A stretch of 7,687 bases of DNA from Vibrio tasmaniensis 1F-187 (GTDB lineage Bacteria; Pseudomonadota; Gammaproteobacteria; Enterobacterales; Vibrionaceae): assembly GCF_000272405.2 (NCBI RefSeq), contig NZ_AJZM02000103.1, forward strand, positions 1 to 7,687, in the 5' to 3' direction. Made by a program: the position numbers and the translations under genes. Below, in pieces: positions 1 to 5,210 of the stretch (position 1 is its first letter; each line of letters opens with the position of its first letter). The notes under the pieces are model-generated. The model was not told the DNA's origin. It saw only the letters and a program-made list of their open reading frames with translations, and made no database searches.

Positions 1-24
1 CGAGTAGCGAGTAGCGAGTAGCGA
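1..24. repeat. Heptamer tandem repeat (CGAGTAG)n, cut by window edge
   Basis: Three perfect copies of the 7-base unit CGAGTAG plus a partial CGA run from the first base of the window, so the true copy number is unknown. Because 7 is not a multiple of 3 and each unit holds a TAG, three units place a stop in all three plus-strand frames (ending at bases 7, 14 and 21). The minus strand stays free of stops. The tract lies just before a plus-strand terminator, so it is probably at or beyond the 3' end of a gene to the left. Confidence 0.85.
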
Positions 25-32
25 AATTATGT

Positions 33-61
33 AGGGTTGGCGTTTAGCGTCAACCCTTTTT
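33..61 (+). terminator. Intrinsic terminator of a plus-strand gene off the left edge
   Basis: Bases 33-42 pair with 48-57 (core GGGTTGGCG with CGTCAACCC, one G-U pair) around a 5-base loop, and five T residues follow at 57-61. On the minus strand the hairpin is followed by TACATAATTT, a poor U-tract, so it is mainly a plus-strand terminator. It may still mark the convergent end of csdE, whose stop codon is 23 bases away. The gene it serves is outside the window. Confidence 0.75.
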
Positions 62-83
62 GTTTCTGTGTATCTAAGAAATG

Positions 84-512
84 TTAAGCACTTAGCTCTT
101 GGATTTGAGCAACAATCGCTTTTAATCCATTGCCGCGAGATGGGCTTAGATGGGTAATTAAACCGATTTGTTCAAAGTATCCATCGATATCGAACGCTTG
201 AATCTGCTCTGATGTTTTTCCATCATACGCAGCCATCACTAATGCAATCAGACCGCGAACGATACGCGCATCAGAATCAGCACAAAAGCGCCAAACACCG
301 TCGATATTTTGAGAAACCAACCACACTTGGCTTTCACAACCAGATACGACAACCTGTTCACTTTTCAGTTCATCAGGCATGCTAGGCAGTTTCTTACCCC
401 ACTGAATCAGCTGGCGATAACGATCTTCCCAGCCGCTGAAAGTCTGCATTTTTGCGACAATATCATCACTGGTAATTTCTTTGCCGAATGGAAAGCTTGG
501 GAATGTGGTCAT
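84..512 (-). CDS. csdE: Sulfur acceptor protein CsdE (SufE family)
   Basis: The 142-residue product aligns along its full length with E. coli CsdE (147 residues) by recognisable blocks: GWEDRYRQLI near residues 27-36, LPSMPDELK at 42-50, the acceptor cysteine in SGCES (Cys59), RIVRGLIAL near 83-91 and LSPSRGNGL near the C-terminus. SufE-family proteins take persulfide sulfur from a group II cysteine desulfurase on this cysteine. CsdE partners with CsdA in the cytosol and is linked to TcdA in ct6A formation. The gene lies 37 bases downstream of tcdA on the same strand, suggesting co-transcription. It starts at ATG with only a weak Shine-Dalgarno (GGA about 9 bases upstream). No csdA is seen inside the window. 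A SufE of the suf system is the alternative, but the CsdE-like blocks and tcdA linkage favour CsdE. Confidence 0.9.
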   Translation of the reverse strand: MTTFPSFPFGKEITSDDIVAKMQTFSGWEDRYRQLIQWGKKLPSMPDELKSEQVVVSGCESQVWLVSQNIDGVWRFCADSDARIVRGLIALVMAAYDGKTSEQIQAFDIDGYFEQIGLITHLSPSRGNGLKAIVAQIQELSA

Positions 513-549
513 TTTAATATCCAGTCGATTGTTAATTGAGAAGAAGACG

Positions 550-1359
550 TTACTTAGCGTGCTTTTGAACGATCTTTTCTACGATACGTGAAACCGCCAC
601 AAAACCAAAGGTAGCCGTGACAACCGTTGCTGCACCAAAACCCGTCGCACAATCCATTCGCTTTGGACCTTCTGCGGTTGCTTTCGCAGCACATACACTG
701 CCGTCAGCTTGTGGGTACTTAAGTTGCTCAGTCGAGAACACACAATCGATACCAAACTTACGCGCTGGATTCTTAGGGAAATTATGATGACGACGCAATG
801 TGTCTTTCAATTTCTTCGCTAACGGATCTTGAATCGTTTTAGTCAGATCAGCCACTTTGATTTGAGTCGGATCGATTTGTCCACCCGCGCCACCGGTGGT
901 GATCACTTTAATTTTGTTGCTACGGCAATACGCCAACAGCGAAGCCTTAGCTTTCATGCTATCAATCGCATCGAGCACAAAGTCGAACTCTTTCGATAGG
1001 TATTCAGCCTGATTATCAGGACCAATAAAGTCGTCGATCAGGTTCACTTTACACTCAGGGTTAATCAGCTTAACGCGCTCTGCCATCACTTCGATTTTAC
1101 TCTTACCGACAGTTCCTGACATTGCATGGATTTGACGGTTAATGTTGGTCACGCACACATCATCCATGTCGATCAATGTCAGCTCACCTAAACCAGTACG
1201 AGCAAGCGCTTCAACCGCCCATGAACCGACACCGCCAATACCGATCACACACACGTGTGCTGCTCTAAGTATATCGACTTCACTATTGCCATACAGGCGA
1301 CGAGTGCCACCAAATCGTTGGTCATAGTTTTCTGAAGCTGGAGTGGTCAATTCACGCAT
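550..1359 (-). CDS. tcdA: tRNA threonylcarbamoyladenosine dehydratase TcdA (CsdL)
   Basis: An E1/ThiF-superfamily enzyme that uses ATP to dehydrate t6A at position 37 of ANN-decoding tRNAs into cyclic t6A. The 269-residue protein matches E. coli TcdA (268 residues) throughout: QRFGGTRRLYG at 14-24, glycine-rich nucleotide loop GIGGVGSW at 40-47, LIDMDDVCVTNINRQIHA at 62-79, DAIDS at 130-134, TTGGAGGQIDPTQI at 154-167, IDCVFSTE at 204-211, and KATAEGPKRMDCATGFG at 226-242. The frame is open to a TTG at 1371, but the ATG at 1359 gives the family length and has GGCGG 6-10 bases upstream, so I use it. Its neighbour csdE supplies the sulfur-acceptor partner genetically tied to ct6A synthesis. A hairpin with a U-tract lies immediately before the gene. 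Confidence 0.93.
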   Translation of the reverse strand: MRELTTPASENYDQRFGGTRRLYGNSEVDILRAAHVCVIGIGGVGSWAVEALARTGLGELTLIDMDDVCVTNINRQIHAMSGTVGKSKIEVMAERVKLINPECKVNLIDDFIGPDNQAEYLSKEFDFVLDAIDSMKAKASLLAYCRSNKIKVITTGGAGGQIDPTQIKVADLTKTIQDPLAKKLKDTLRRHHNFPKNPARKFGIDCVFSTEQLKYPQADGSVCAAKATAEGPKRMDCATGFGAATVVTATFGFVAVSRIVEKIVQKHAK

Positions 1360-1382
1360 TGTTGCCGCCAATTTATTTCTGA

Positions 1383-1416
1383 GAAAAAGAAAAGAGTGCG
1401 TTTTATACGCACTCTT
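1383..1416 (-). terminator. Intrinsic terminator downstream of mltA
   Basis: A perfect 10-base stem (1392-1401 with 1407-1416) closes a 5-base loop. Read on the minus strand it is followed by TTCTTTTTCTC, a U-rich tail. The plus-strand side has no U-tract. It lies 57 bases past the mltA stop codon and only 24 bases ahead of the tcdA start, so it should isolate mltA from the tcdA-csdE unit. Confidence 0.75.
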
Positions 1417-1424
1417 GAATTAAA

Positions 1425-1453
1425 AGTCTAGGGGATTAGCGATTCGCTTTCAA
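1425..1453 (-). promoter_or_regulatory. Candidate promoter for tcdA-csdE
   Basis: On the minus strand TTGAAA (1453-1448) and TAGACT (1430-1425) are separated by exactly 17 bases: five of six matches for the -35 and four of six for the -10. Transcription would start near 1418, at the edge of the terminator hairpin. An alternative -10, TATAAA, lies at 1406-1401 in the hairpin loop, 17 bases after TAGACT, which would then act as a weak -35. Only short matches support either choice. Confidence 0.35.
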
Positions 1454-1472
1454 TGCCCCATTTTATTGTTGT

Positions 1473-2585
1473 TTACTCGACCTTTTCAGGAGGCAAAGCC
1501 CAAGGCGCTTCGGTTGCGCTGCCATCTAGACCCAGCTTCCACACCCGACCAAAATGCTTGTAATGACCCGCTTCAGTTCCTGCTCGTGGGCCCATACCAT
1601 GGTAGAGGTCCAAATGGTTTTGCTTAACCGCACCACCGGTATCTAAAACCAATAGTAGTCTTAGTTGGTGCGCGCCGCTCCAAGTACCATCAGCATTCAG
1701 TAACGGAACCTCAGCCAGGATAGGTGTTCCCATTGGTAAGATAGAGCGATCGCCCGCTACCGCCGCCATCGGTAATAGAGGAATGCCAGCGCTACCCATT
1801 ACGGATAGATCATCTCTCGCGCTAAAGAAGACGAAAGATGGGTTTTGCTCAAGCAGCTCTTTTACCACTTCAGGATCGTTCGCCAATACCCACTCTTTGA
1901 TAGCTTTCAATGACATTTTTTCTCGTGGCACTAAACCTCGTTCGATCAAAACACGACCAATACTCACGTAAGCTTTATTGTTCTTACCCGCGTATGCAAA
2001 ATACTGCAGCGTGTCATCATCTCCGAAATGCACAAAGCCGCTGCCCTGTACTTCCATCATAAATGGGTCGATACGGTTTGCTGAATAACCTAATTCAAGA
2101 CCTTGGCCTTCTAATGCACCGTTGTAGATCTCTTCGCGTGTTGGACACTCTTTATCACACTCTGGAAGCCCATAAACAGGGAATCGGTATTCTTCGTTTG
2201 CTTCATGTCGCAGTTCCATTACAGGAGAAAAGTAACCCGTGAATAAAACATTACCTTGTTTATCACCACCACCTAATTGAGCAGTTTGAACGCCAAAATT
2301 AGCGAGTTCACTCGGCTCTCCACTCAGCACCGCCCATTCATTGAGTTGCTGATAAAGCGGCTCATAGATTTTAGCCATCGAAGGGGATTTAGAAACCACC
2401 ATCTCAGCTTGCTCTGCAAATGCGGTGAAGTCTCTTGGTTTATTAGATTCAACCAAATCGACCTTATTCAAGGTTCGGGGAAATTCACCGTCAAGGTGTT
2501 GTTGGGCAAGATCAGTGGGTTGAGCACAGCCAAATAAGAAAGAGGCAGCAACAAGGGGAAGCCATTTTTTAATCACAAGAGTCAT
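1473..2585 (-). CDS. mltA: Membrane-bound lytic murein transglycosylase A (MltA), lipoprotein
   Basis: Cleaves the MurNAc-GlcNAc bond of peptidoglycan to form 1,6-anhydro ends, probably anchored to the outer membrane. The 370-residue form has a lipoprotein signal (Lys6-Lys7, hydrophobic stretch, LFG then Cys20). It matches E. coli MltA (365 residues) from FTGYFSPV (115-122) and EVQGSG (178-183) through YAGKNNKAY (198-206) to LLEQNPSFVFF (244-254). The C-terminal 3D domain has its three aspartates at Asp279 (GDRSILP), Asp315 (LDTGGAV) and Asp326 (HLDLYHG). Asp326 aligns with the catalytic Asp308 of mature E. coli MltA. The frame extends to an ATG at 2603 and a TTG at 2615. I choose the ATG at 2585 because it gives a standard signal peptide like E. 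coli's, although its AGG lies too close to be a good ribosome site. A Cys143-x3-Cys147 pair absent from E. coli MltA is notable. Confidence 0.94.
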   Translation of the reverse strand: MTLVIKKWLPLVAASFLFGCAQPTDLAQQHLDGEFPRTLNKVDLVESNKPRDFTAFAEQAEMVVSKSPSMAKIYEPLYQQLNEWAVLSGEPSELANFGVQTAQLGGGDKQGNVLFTGYFSPVMELRHEANEEYRFPVYGLPECDKECPTREEIYNGALEGQGLELGYSANRIDPFMMEVQGSGFVHFGDDDTLQYFAYAGKNNKAYVSIGRVLIERGLVPREKMSLKAIKEWVLANDPEVVKELLEQNPSFVFFSARDDLSVMGSAGIPLLPMAAVAGDRSILPMGTPILAEVPLLNADGTWSGAHQLRLLLVLDTGGAVKQNHLDLYHGMGPRAGTEAGHYKHFGRVWKLGLDGSATEAPWALPPEKVE

Positions 2586-2630
2586 CCTAAATATTCTATG
2601 CATCGAGGATGACAAAAACGATCAGATAAC

Positions 2631-2656
2631 ACAATCTTAGATTGTAAATGTTTACA
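2631..2656. promoter_or_regulatory. Two overlapping palindromes upstream of mltA, candidate operator
   Basis: ACAATCT-T-AGATTGT (2631-2645) is a perfect 7-base inverted repeat with a one-base centre. It shares three bases with TGTAAA-TG-TTTACA (2643-2656), a perfect 6-base inverted repeat with a two-base centre. The one-base centre argues against an RNA hairpin and for a protein site on DNA. Both lie in the 81-base gap between the DUF2850-like gene and mltA, 46-71 bases before the mltA ATG. No clear -35/-10 pair was found beside them, and the binding protein is unknown. Confidence 0.4.
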
Positions 2657-2666
2657 GTAAGATAAC

Positions 2667-3155
2667 CTATCGAACTGAGTTATCGATATAACCTTTAAGG
2701 CGAAAGACTGGATTATAGTGATTATCCGACACAAGCATCATTTCTGTTTTATCAGAATTCGTTAGGCGAAAGTGATACGTTTTATTGCCTGCCTTATATT
2801 CGAAGTACTTGCCATCAAAATCAAAATGAGTCGACACAACAGAGCCTCGCACTGACACACCATTTTCACTCAGCACAAACTCGTCCGCAGCATAACGAGC
2901 GACATCTTGCTCGACCCAAGTTCCATATATTTGACTATTAGGTGTTATCGCATCTTGCACTCTATAAAACACATCGGCGAACAAGGAAGCGACGGCAAAC
3001 GAACCCACCAAAGCTAAAACCATTAAACTGCGTTCAATGAGCTTACGTCTCAATTTAGGTTTGTTGCGCTGCTCTGCTCCACTGTAGAGACCTTTTGCGA
3101 TCTCATCAATCTTACTCTTTCTTACTGGATTTTTTTGCATTCGTTTACGACTCAT
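2667..3155 (-). CDS. DUF2850-like single-span membrane protein of unknown function
   Basis: A 162-residue protein with a strongly basic N-terminal segment (about residues 1-42, many Lys and Arg), one membrane helix at about 43-62, and a roughly 100-residue C-terminal domain likely in the periplasm. That domain has alternating hydrophobic and polar residues suggesting beta strands (YGTWVEQD at 77-84, FVLSENGVSVRG at 93-104, FEYKAGNKTYHFRL at 118-131). I assign it to the DUF2850 family of vibrios from memory of its look and its place beside argA; no function is known to me. The frame is open to a GTG at 3179, but I prefer the ATG at 3155. Neither has a good Shine-Dalgarno, and an ATG at 3140 is also possible. 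It is divergent from argA and lies upstream of mltA on the same strand. It occupies the place of metZWV and amiC in E. coli. Confidence 0.75.
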   Translation of the reverse strand: MSRKRMQKNPVRKSKIDEIAKGLYSGAEQRNKPKLRRKLIERSLMVLALVGSFAVASLFADVFYRVQDAITPNSQIYGTWVEQDVARYAADEFVLSENGVSVRGSVVSTHFDFDGKYFEYKAGNKTYHFRLTNSDKTEMMLVSDNHYNPVFRLKGYIDNSVR

Positions 3156-3240
3156 AAGGATGCTGTACGCATTGTACACTGAGACAGTTTATAAAACGAA
3201 GCCTAGATGAGAATAGTTTGCGCTTCATTCCAAAAAGTTG

Positions 3241-3270
3241 TTGTTCAGATTTGAATTTAAATGCTAAATT
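3241..3270 (+). promoter_or_regulatory. Candidate argA promoter
   Basis: TTGTTC (3241-3246) and TAAATT (3265-3270) are 18 bases apart, each with four of six consensus matches. The upstream TTGTTG at 3238 is an alternative -35. This is a weak prediction; its main support is that the ARG-box-like sites overlap the proposed -10 region, as expected for an ArgR-repressed gene. Confidence 0.28.
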
Positions 3271-3288
3271 ATCGAATAAATAAACAAG
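3250..3288 (+). promoter_or_regulatory. Pair of ARG-box-like sites (candidate ArgR operator)
   Basis: Two 18-base sites, 3250-3267 and 3271-3288, have left halves TGAAT (3252) and CGAAT (3273) spaced exactly 21 bases apart. This is the spacing of tandem ARG boxes (18-base boxes, 3-base gap) bound by an ArgR hexamer. AT-only cores TTAA and AAAT follow. The right halves are degenerate (ATGCT and AAACA against ATTCA). The second site reaches into the ribosome binding site. Arginine repression of argA is established in E. coli; here it is inferred from position and spacing. Confidence 0.45.
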
Positions 3289-3293
3289 GAAGA
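3286..3293 (+). promoter_or_regulatory. Ribosome binding site deciding the argA GTG start
   Basis: AAGGAAGA at 3286-3293 is a strong Shine-Dalgarno match placed 8 bases before the GTG at 3302. It supports GTG as the true start, and the N-terminus then aligns with E. coli ArgA. Confidence 0.75.
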
Positions 3294-3301
3294 CTTATTC
3301 T

Positions 3302-4639
3302 GTGAAATTAAGAAGTACGGCGCTAGTCAAAGGCTTTAGGCAATCGACCCCTTATGTAAATGCTCACCGTGGTAAAACCATGGTGATTATGTTGGGGGGT
3401 GAAGCCGTTGCCGATAGAAACTTTGGCAACATTATTAGTGATATAGCCCTGCTTCATAGCCTTGGGGTTAAGATTGTTCTCGTTCATGGGGCAAGACCAC
3501 AGATCAACCAACTGTTAGAGAAGCAAGACTGCCATACGCCTTACCATAAAAATATTAGAGTCACAGATGAATATTCTTTAGGTGTTGCAATGCAGGCGGC
3601 TGGACAACTGCAACTTGCGATCACCGCTCGTCTTTCAATGAGTTTGAACAACACCCCAATGGCAGGAACTCAACTCAATGTTATGAGTGGTAACTTCATT
3701 ACCGCTCAACCCTTAGGCGTCGATGATGGTACAGATTACTGCCACAGTGGACGCATTCGTCGAATAGACATCGAAGGGATCAATCGCACCCTTGACCAAG
3801 GTTCCATCGTCCTTCTTGGGCCGATTGCCAGTTCAGTCACTGGCGAAAGCTTTAACCTGCTTTCGGAAGAGGTCGCGACACAAGTTGCTATCCGTTTGAA
3901 AGCCGACAAACTGATTGGCTTTTGTTCTGAGCAAGGGGTGACTGACGAAAGCGGTAATGTACTCGCCGAACTCTTCCCTAAAGACGCCAAGCAAATTCTT
4001 GAACGCTTAACGGAATCCCAGAACCCCGCCGAAGACATGAGCACCGGAACACTGCGCTTCTTGAAAGGAGCGATCTCCGCTTGCCGAGCAGGCGTGCCTC
4101 GTTGTCACTTGATCAGCTACAAAGCCGATGGCGCATTGATCCAAGAGCTATTCTCTTTTGATGGTATTGGAACCCAAGTGGTCATGGCGAGTGCCGAACA
4201 AGTCAGACAAGCTCAGATTGATGACATCGGTGGTATCTTTGACCTCATTCGCCCTCTTGAAGAACAAGGCATTCTTGTTCGTCGCTCAAGAGAGCAGTTA
4301 GAACAAGAAGTCCATCGTTTTACTATCATCGAAAAAGACGGTCTGATCATTGGTTGCGCTGCGCTGTACGCTTATCCAGAAGATCACATGGCAGAGATGG
4401 CCTGCGTGGCCATTCACCCAGACTACCGAGATGGAAACCGTGGGCAGTTACTGCTTGATTACATGCGTCATCAGTCCAAATCTCGTGATATCGACCAAAT
4501 CTTTGTTCTTACCACACACAGCCTTCATTGGTTCCGTGAACAGGGTTTTTATGAGATTACTGTTGATGAATTACCAATGGAAAAGCAAGGTCTGTACAAC
4601 TATCAAAGGAATTCCAAGATCTTAGCGTTAAATGTGTAA
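3302..4639 (+). CDS. argA: Amino-acid N-acetyltransferase (N-acetylglutamate synthase) ArgA
   Basis: Transfers acetyl from acetyl-CoA to glutamate, the first step of arginine synthesis, in the cytosol. The 445-residue protein matches E. coli ArgA (443 residues) end to end. The N-terminal amino-acid-kinase-like domain (about 25-290) carries VIMLGGEAV (28-36), VHGARPQI (61-68), HKNIRVTD (82-89), [13 protein letters not shown] (107-119), the block from GNFI (130) to RRID (156), and SVTGESFNL (178-186). In the family this domain binds arginine for feedback inhibition. A GNAT domain (about 300-440) holds [11 protein letters not shown] (366-376), the acetyl-CoA loop [10 protein letters not shown] (376-385), [16 protein letters not shown] (401-416) and LYNYQRNSK (431-439). 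GTG start with a good ribosome site. It is divergent from the DUF2850-like gene and convergent with recD, as in E. coli. No strong terminator follows directly, so transcription may run into the small downstream gene. Confidence 0.97.
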   Translation: MKLRSTALVKGFRQSTPYVNAHRGKTMVIMLGGEAVADRNFGNIISDIALLHSLGVKIVLVHGARPQINQLLEKQDCHTPYHKNIRVTDEYSLGVAMQAAGQLQLAITARLSMSLNNTPMAGTQLNVMSGNFITAQPLGVDDGTDYCHSGRIRRIDIEGINRTLDQGSIVLLGPIASSVTGESFNLLSEEVATQVAIRLKADKLIGFCSEQGVTDESGNVLAELFPKDAKQILERLTESQNPAEDMSTGTLRFLKGAISACRAGVPRCHLISYKADGALIQELFSFDGIGTQVVMASAEQVRQAQIDDIGGIFDLIRPLEEQGILVRRSREQLEQEVHRFTIIEKDGLIIGCAALYAYPEDHMAEMACVAIHPDYRDGNRGQLLLDYMRHQSKSRDIDQIFVLTTHSLHWFREQGFYEITVDELPMEKQGLYNYQRNSKILALNV

Positions 4640-4701
4640 ATTAAATTTGGAGTAAAATCTCACTTTTATGAGGAATTCATTGCAAATGTAATCGTTTCTC
4701 A

Positions 4702-4753
4702 TGTGATATTTATTAAATATGCACTTTCATTCACAGCTATAATTGTATATAAT
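4702..4753 (+). promoter_or_regulatory. Promoter region with AT-rich dyad and two TATAAT boxes
   Basis: Two exact TATAAT hexamers occur at 4738-4743 and 4748-4753. Neither has a good -35 at the right distance (AAATAT and TTTCAT). Upstream is the perfect 15-base palindrome ATATTTATTAAATAT (4706-4720), flanked by GTG and CAC one base out of register. Its centre at 4713 falls about 37 bases before a start near 4750, over the -35 position, where an activator or repressor could act. TGTGA at 4702 resembles half a CRP site, but the other half is poor. Confidence 0.45.
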
Positions 4754-4757
4754 TTGC

Positions 4758-4786
4758 ACGCTTTATGAATATCGACAAGCGTTTTT
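4758..4786 (+). terminator. Terminator-like hairpin, argA terminator or leader attenuator
   Basis: ACGCTT (4758-4763) pairs perfectly with AAGCGT (4777-4782) over a 13-base loop, and the run of five T residues starts at 4782. The stem is short and the loop large, so it would be a weak terminator. It could end argA transcripts about 145 bases past the stop codon, or attenuate transcripts starting at the TATAAT boxes just upstream. Confidence 0.35.
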
Positions 4787-4794
4787 ATTGGAAT

Positions 4795-4891
4795 GCCGCC
4801 GAATGTTTAACCTATGACATTTAGGTGGTCACTGCACGGATTGCTATACCCATTAACGATCAGCATGCTAGTAGTCAGTCTGCTCGTTAAT
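4795..4891 (+). other. Two leader hairpins before the small ORF
   Basis: The first hairpin pairs GCCGCC (4795-4800) with GGTGGT (4824-4829, two G-U pairs) and AATGT (4802-4806) with ACATT (4817-4821), about 11 pairs in all. An alternative pairing, ACCTA (4810-4814) with TAGGT (4822-4826), uses some of the same bases and excludes it. The second pairs ATTAACGA (4852-4859) perfectly with TCGTTAAT (4884-4891), with GCA (4863-4865) and TGC (4881-4883) able to extend it. It ends 10 bases before the ribosome site. I do not recognise a known riboswitch or small RNA. Confidence 0.4.
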
Positions 4892-4917
4892 ATAAACAGC
4901 AAAAGAGCAACACTGAT

Positions 4918-5109
4918 ATGAGAACCATTGTTTGTAACTCGCTGCAAAGTTTTTGGGATATGGCTGATAACCAATTCTTAGAAGGGTTAGACGTACACTG
5001 CGTGTTCCCTGTGAGCGAGAACCTAAAAGAGTTTATTTTGAATTGCCAAGCAAAGTACAAAATAAACCATATATCGTTTACTCGAGCGTTTTTAGGCACG
5101 GATTCCTAA
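4918..5109 (+). CDS. Small unrecognised protein, 63 residues
   Basis: I do not recognise this product. It is a soluble-looking 63-residue protein with no signal peptide or membrane segment. It has three cysteines (Cys6, Cys28, Cys43), a region rich in aromatic and acidic residues (FWDMADNQFLEGLDVHCVFP, residues 12-31), and a C-terminal part with several basic residues. Evidence for a real gene: an ATG start with AAAGAG (4902-4907) 10 bases upstream, ordinary codon use, a TAA stop, and an intrinsic terminator beginning 11 bases after it. A promoter-like region lies about 165-180 bases upstream. It sits between the convergent argA and recD genes, where E. coli has only a short gap. An overlapping minus-strand frame (4887-5099) lacks comparable signals. 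Presence of a gene is likely; its function is unknown. Confidence 0.65.
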   Translation: MRTIVCNSLQSFWDMADNQFLEGLDVHCVFPVSENLKEFILNCQAKYKINHISFTRAFLGTDS

Positions 5110-5119
5110 TAACGTTCAG

Positions 5120-5145
5120 AGCAACCACGGATGGTTGCTTTGTGT
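5120..5145 (+). terminator. Intrinsic terminator of the small ORF
   Basis: AGCAACCA (5120-5127) pairs perfectly with TGGTTGCT (5132-5139) around the tetraloop CGGA, and TTGTGT follows, a modest U-rich tail. The minus-strand side has no U-tract, so it is directed at plus-strand transcripts of the small gene. It may still help shield the region from convergent recD transcription. Confidence 0.65.
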
Positions 5146-5210
5146 ATACGATTTACCCTGCTATTTCGTTGTTTTACTTCCAGCAACACCTCCACTAAAA
5201 CCAATGACCG

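Larger units (their letters stand above)
4640..4917 (+). other. Long AT-rich, structured region before the small gene
   Basis: This 278-base stretch between argA and the 63-codon ORF holds no recognised gene. Its first 60 bases show nothing strong. After that come an AT-rich dyad with two TATAAT boxes (4702-4753), a terminator-like hairpin (4758-4786) and two leader hairpins (4795-4829 and 4852-4891), each described separately. A start at either TATAAT box would give a 5' leader of about 155-170 bases, unusually long for so small a gene. A free-standing small RNA is the alternative reading. Confidence 0.5.

Noticed and set aside
1357..1371. TTG start at 1371 for tcdA
   Set aside because: The ATG at 1359 gives the family length and a better placed purine-rich stretch.
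2586..3301. Initiator tRNA genes expected from E. coli synteny between mltA and argA
   Set aside because: No tRNA-like T-arm or acceptor stem pattern was seen in the non-coding parts of this interval.
4702..4717. CRP-like site, TGTGA-N6-TTAAA, before the TATAAT at 4738
   Set aside because: The position would suit class II activation, but the right half matches TCACA at only three of five bases, so it is mentioned only as part of the promoter region.
4765..4824. A 19-codon leader ORF, MNIDKRFYWNAAECLTYDI, overlapping the hairpins, with a further 21 open codons after its TAG to a TAA at 4888-4890
   Set aside because: There is no Shine-Dalgarno before its ATG, it is short enough to arise by chance, and it is not enriched for arginine or another amino acid that would suggest attenuation. 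Stop readthrough has no supporting signal.
4887..5099. A 70-codon minus-strand frame over the small ORF
   Set aside because: It has no convincing ribosome site and no minus-strand terminator, whereas the plus-strand frame has both kinds of signal.
5140..5210. Terminator for recD on the minus strand
   Set aside because: No hairpin with a minus-strand U-tract is visible; the hairpin at 5120-5139 has its T-rich tail only on the plus-strand side.
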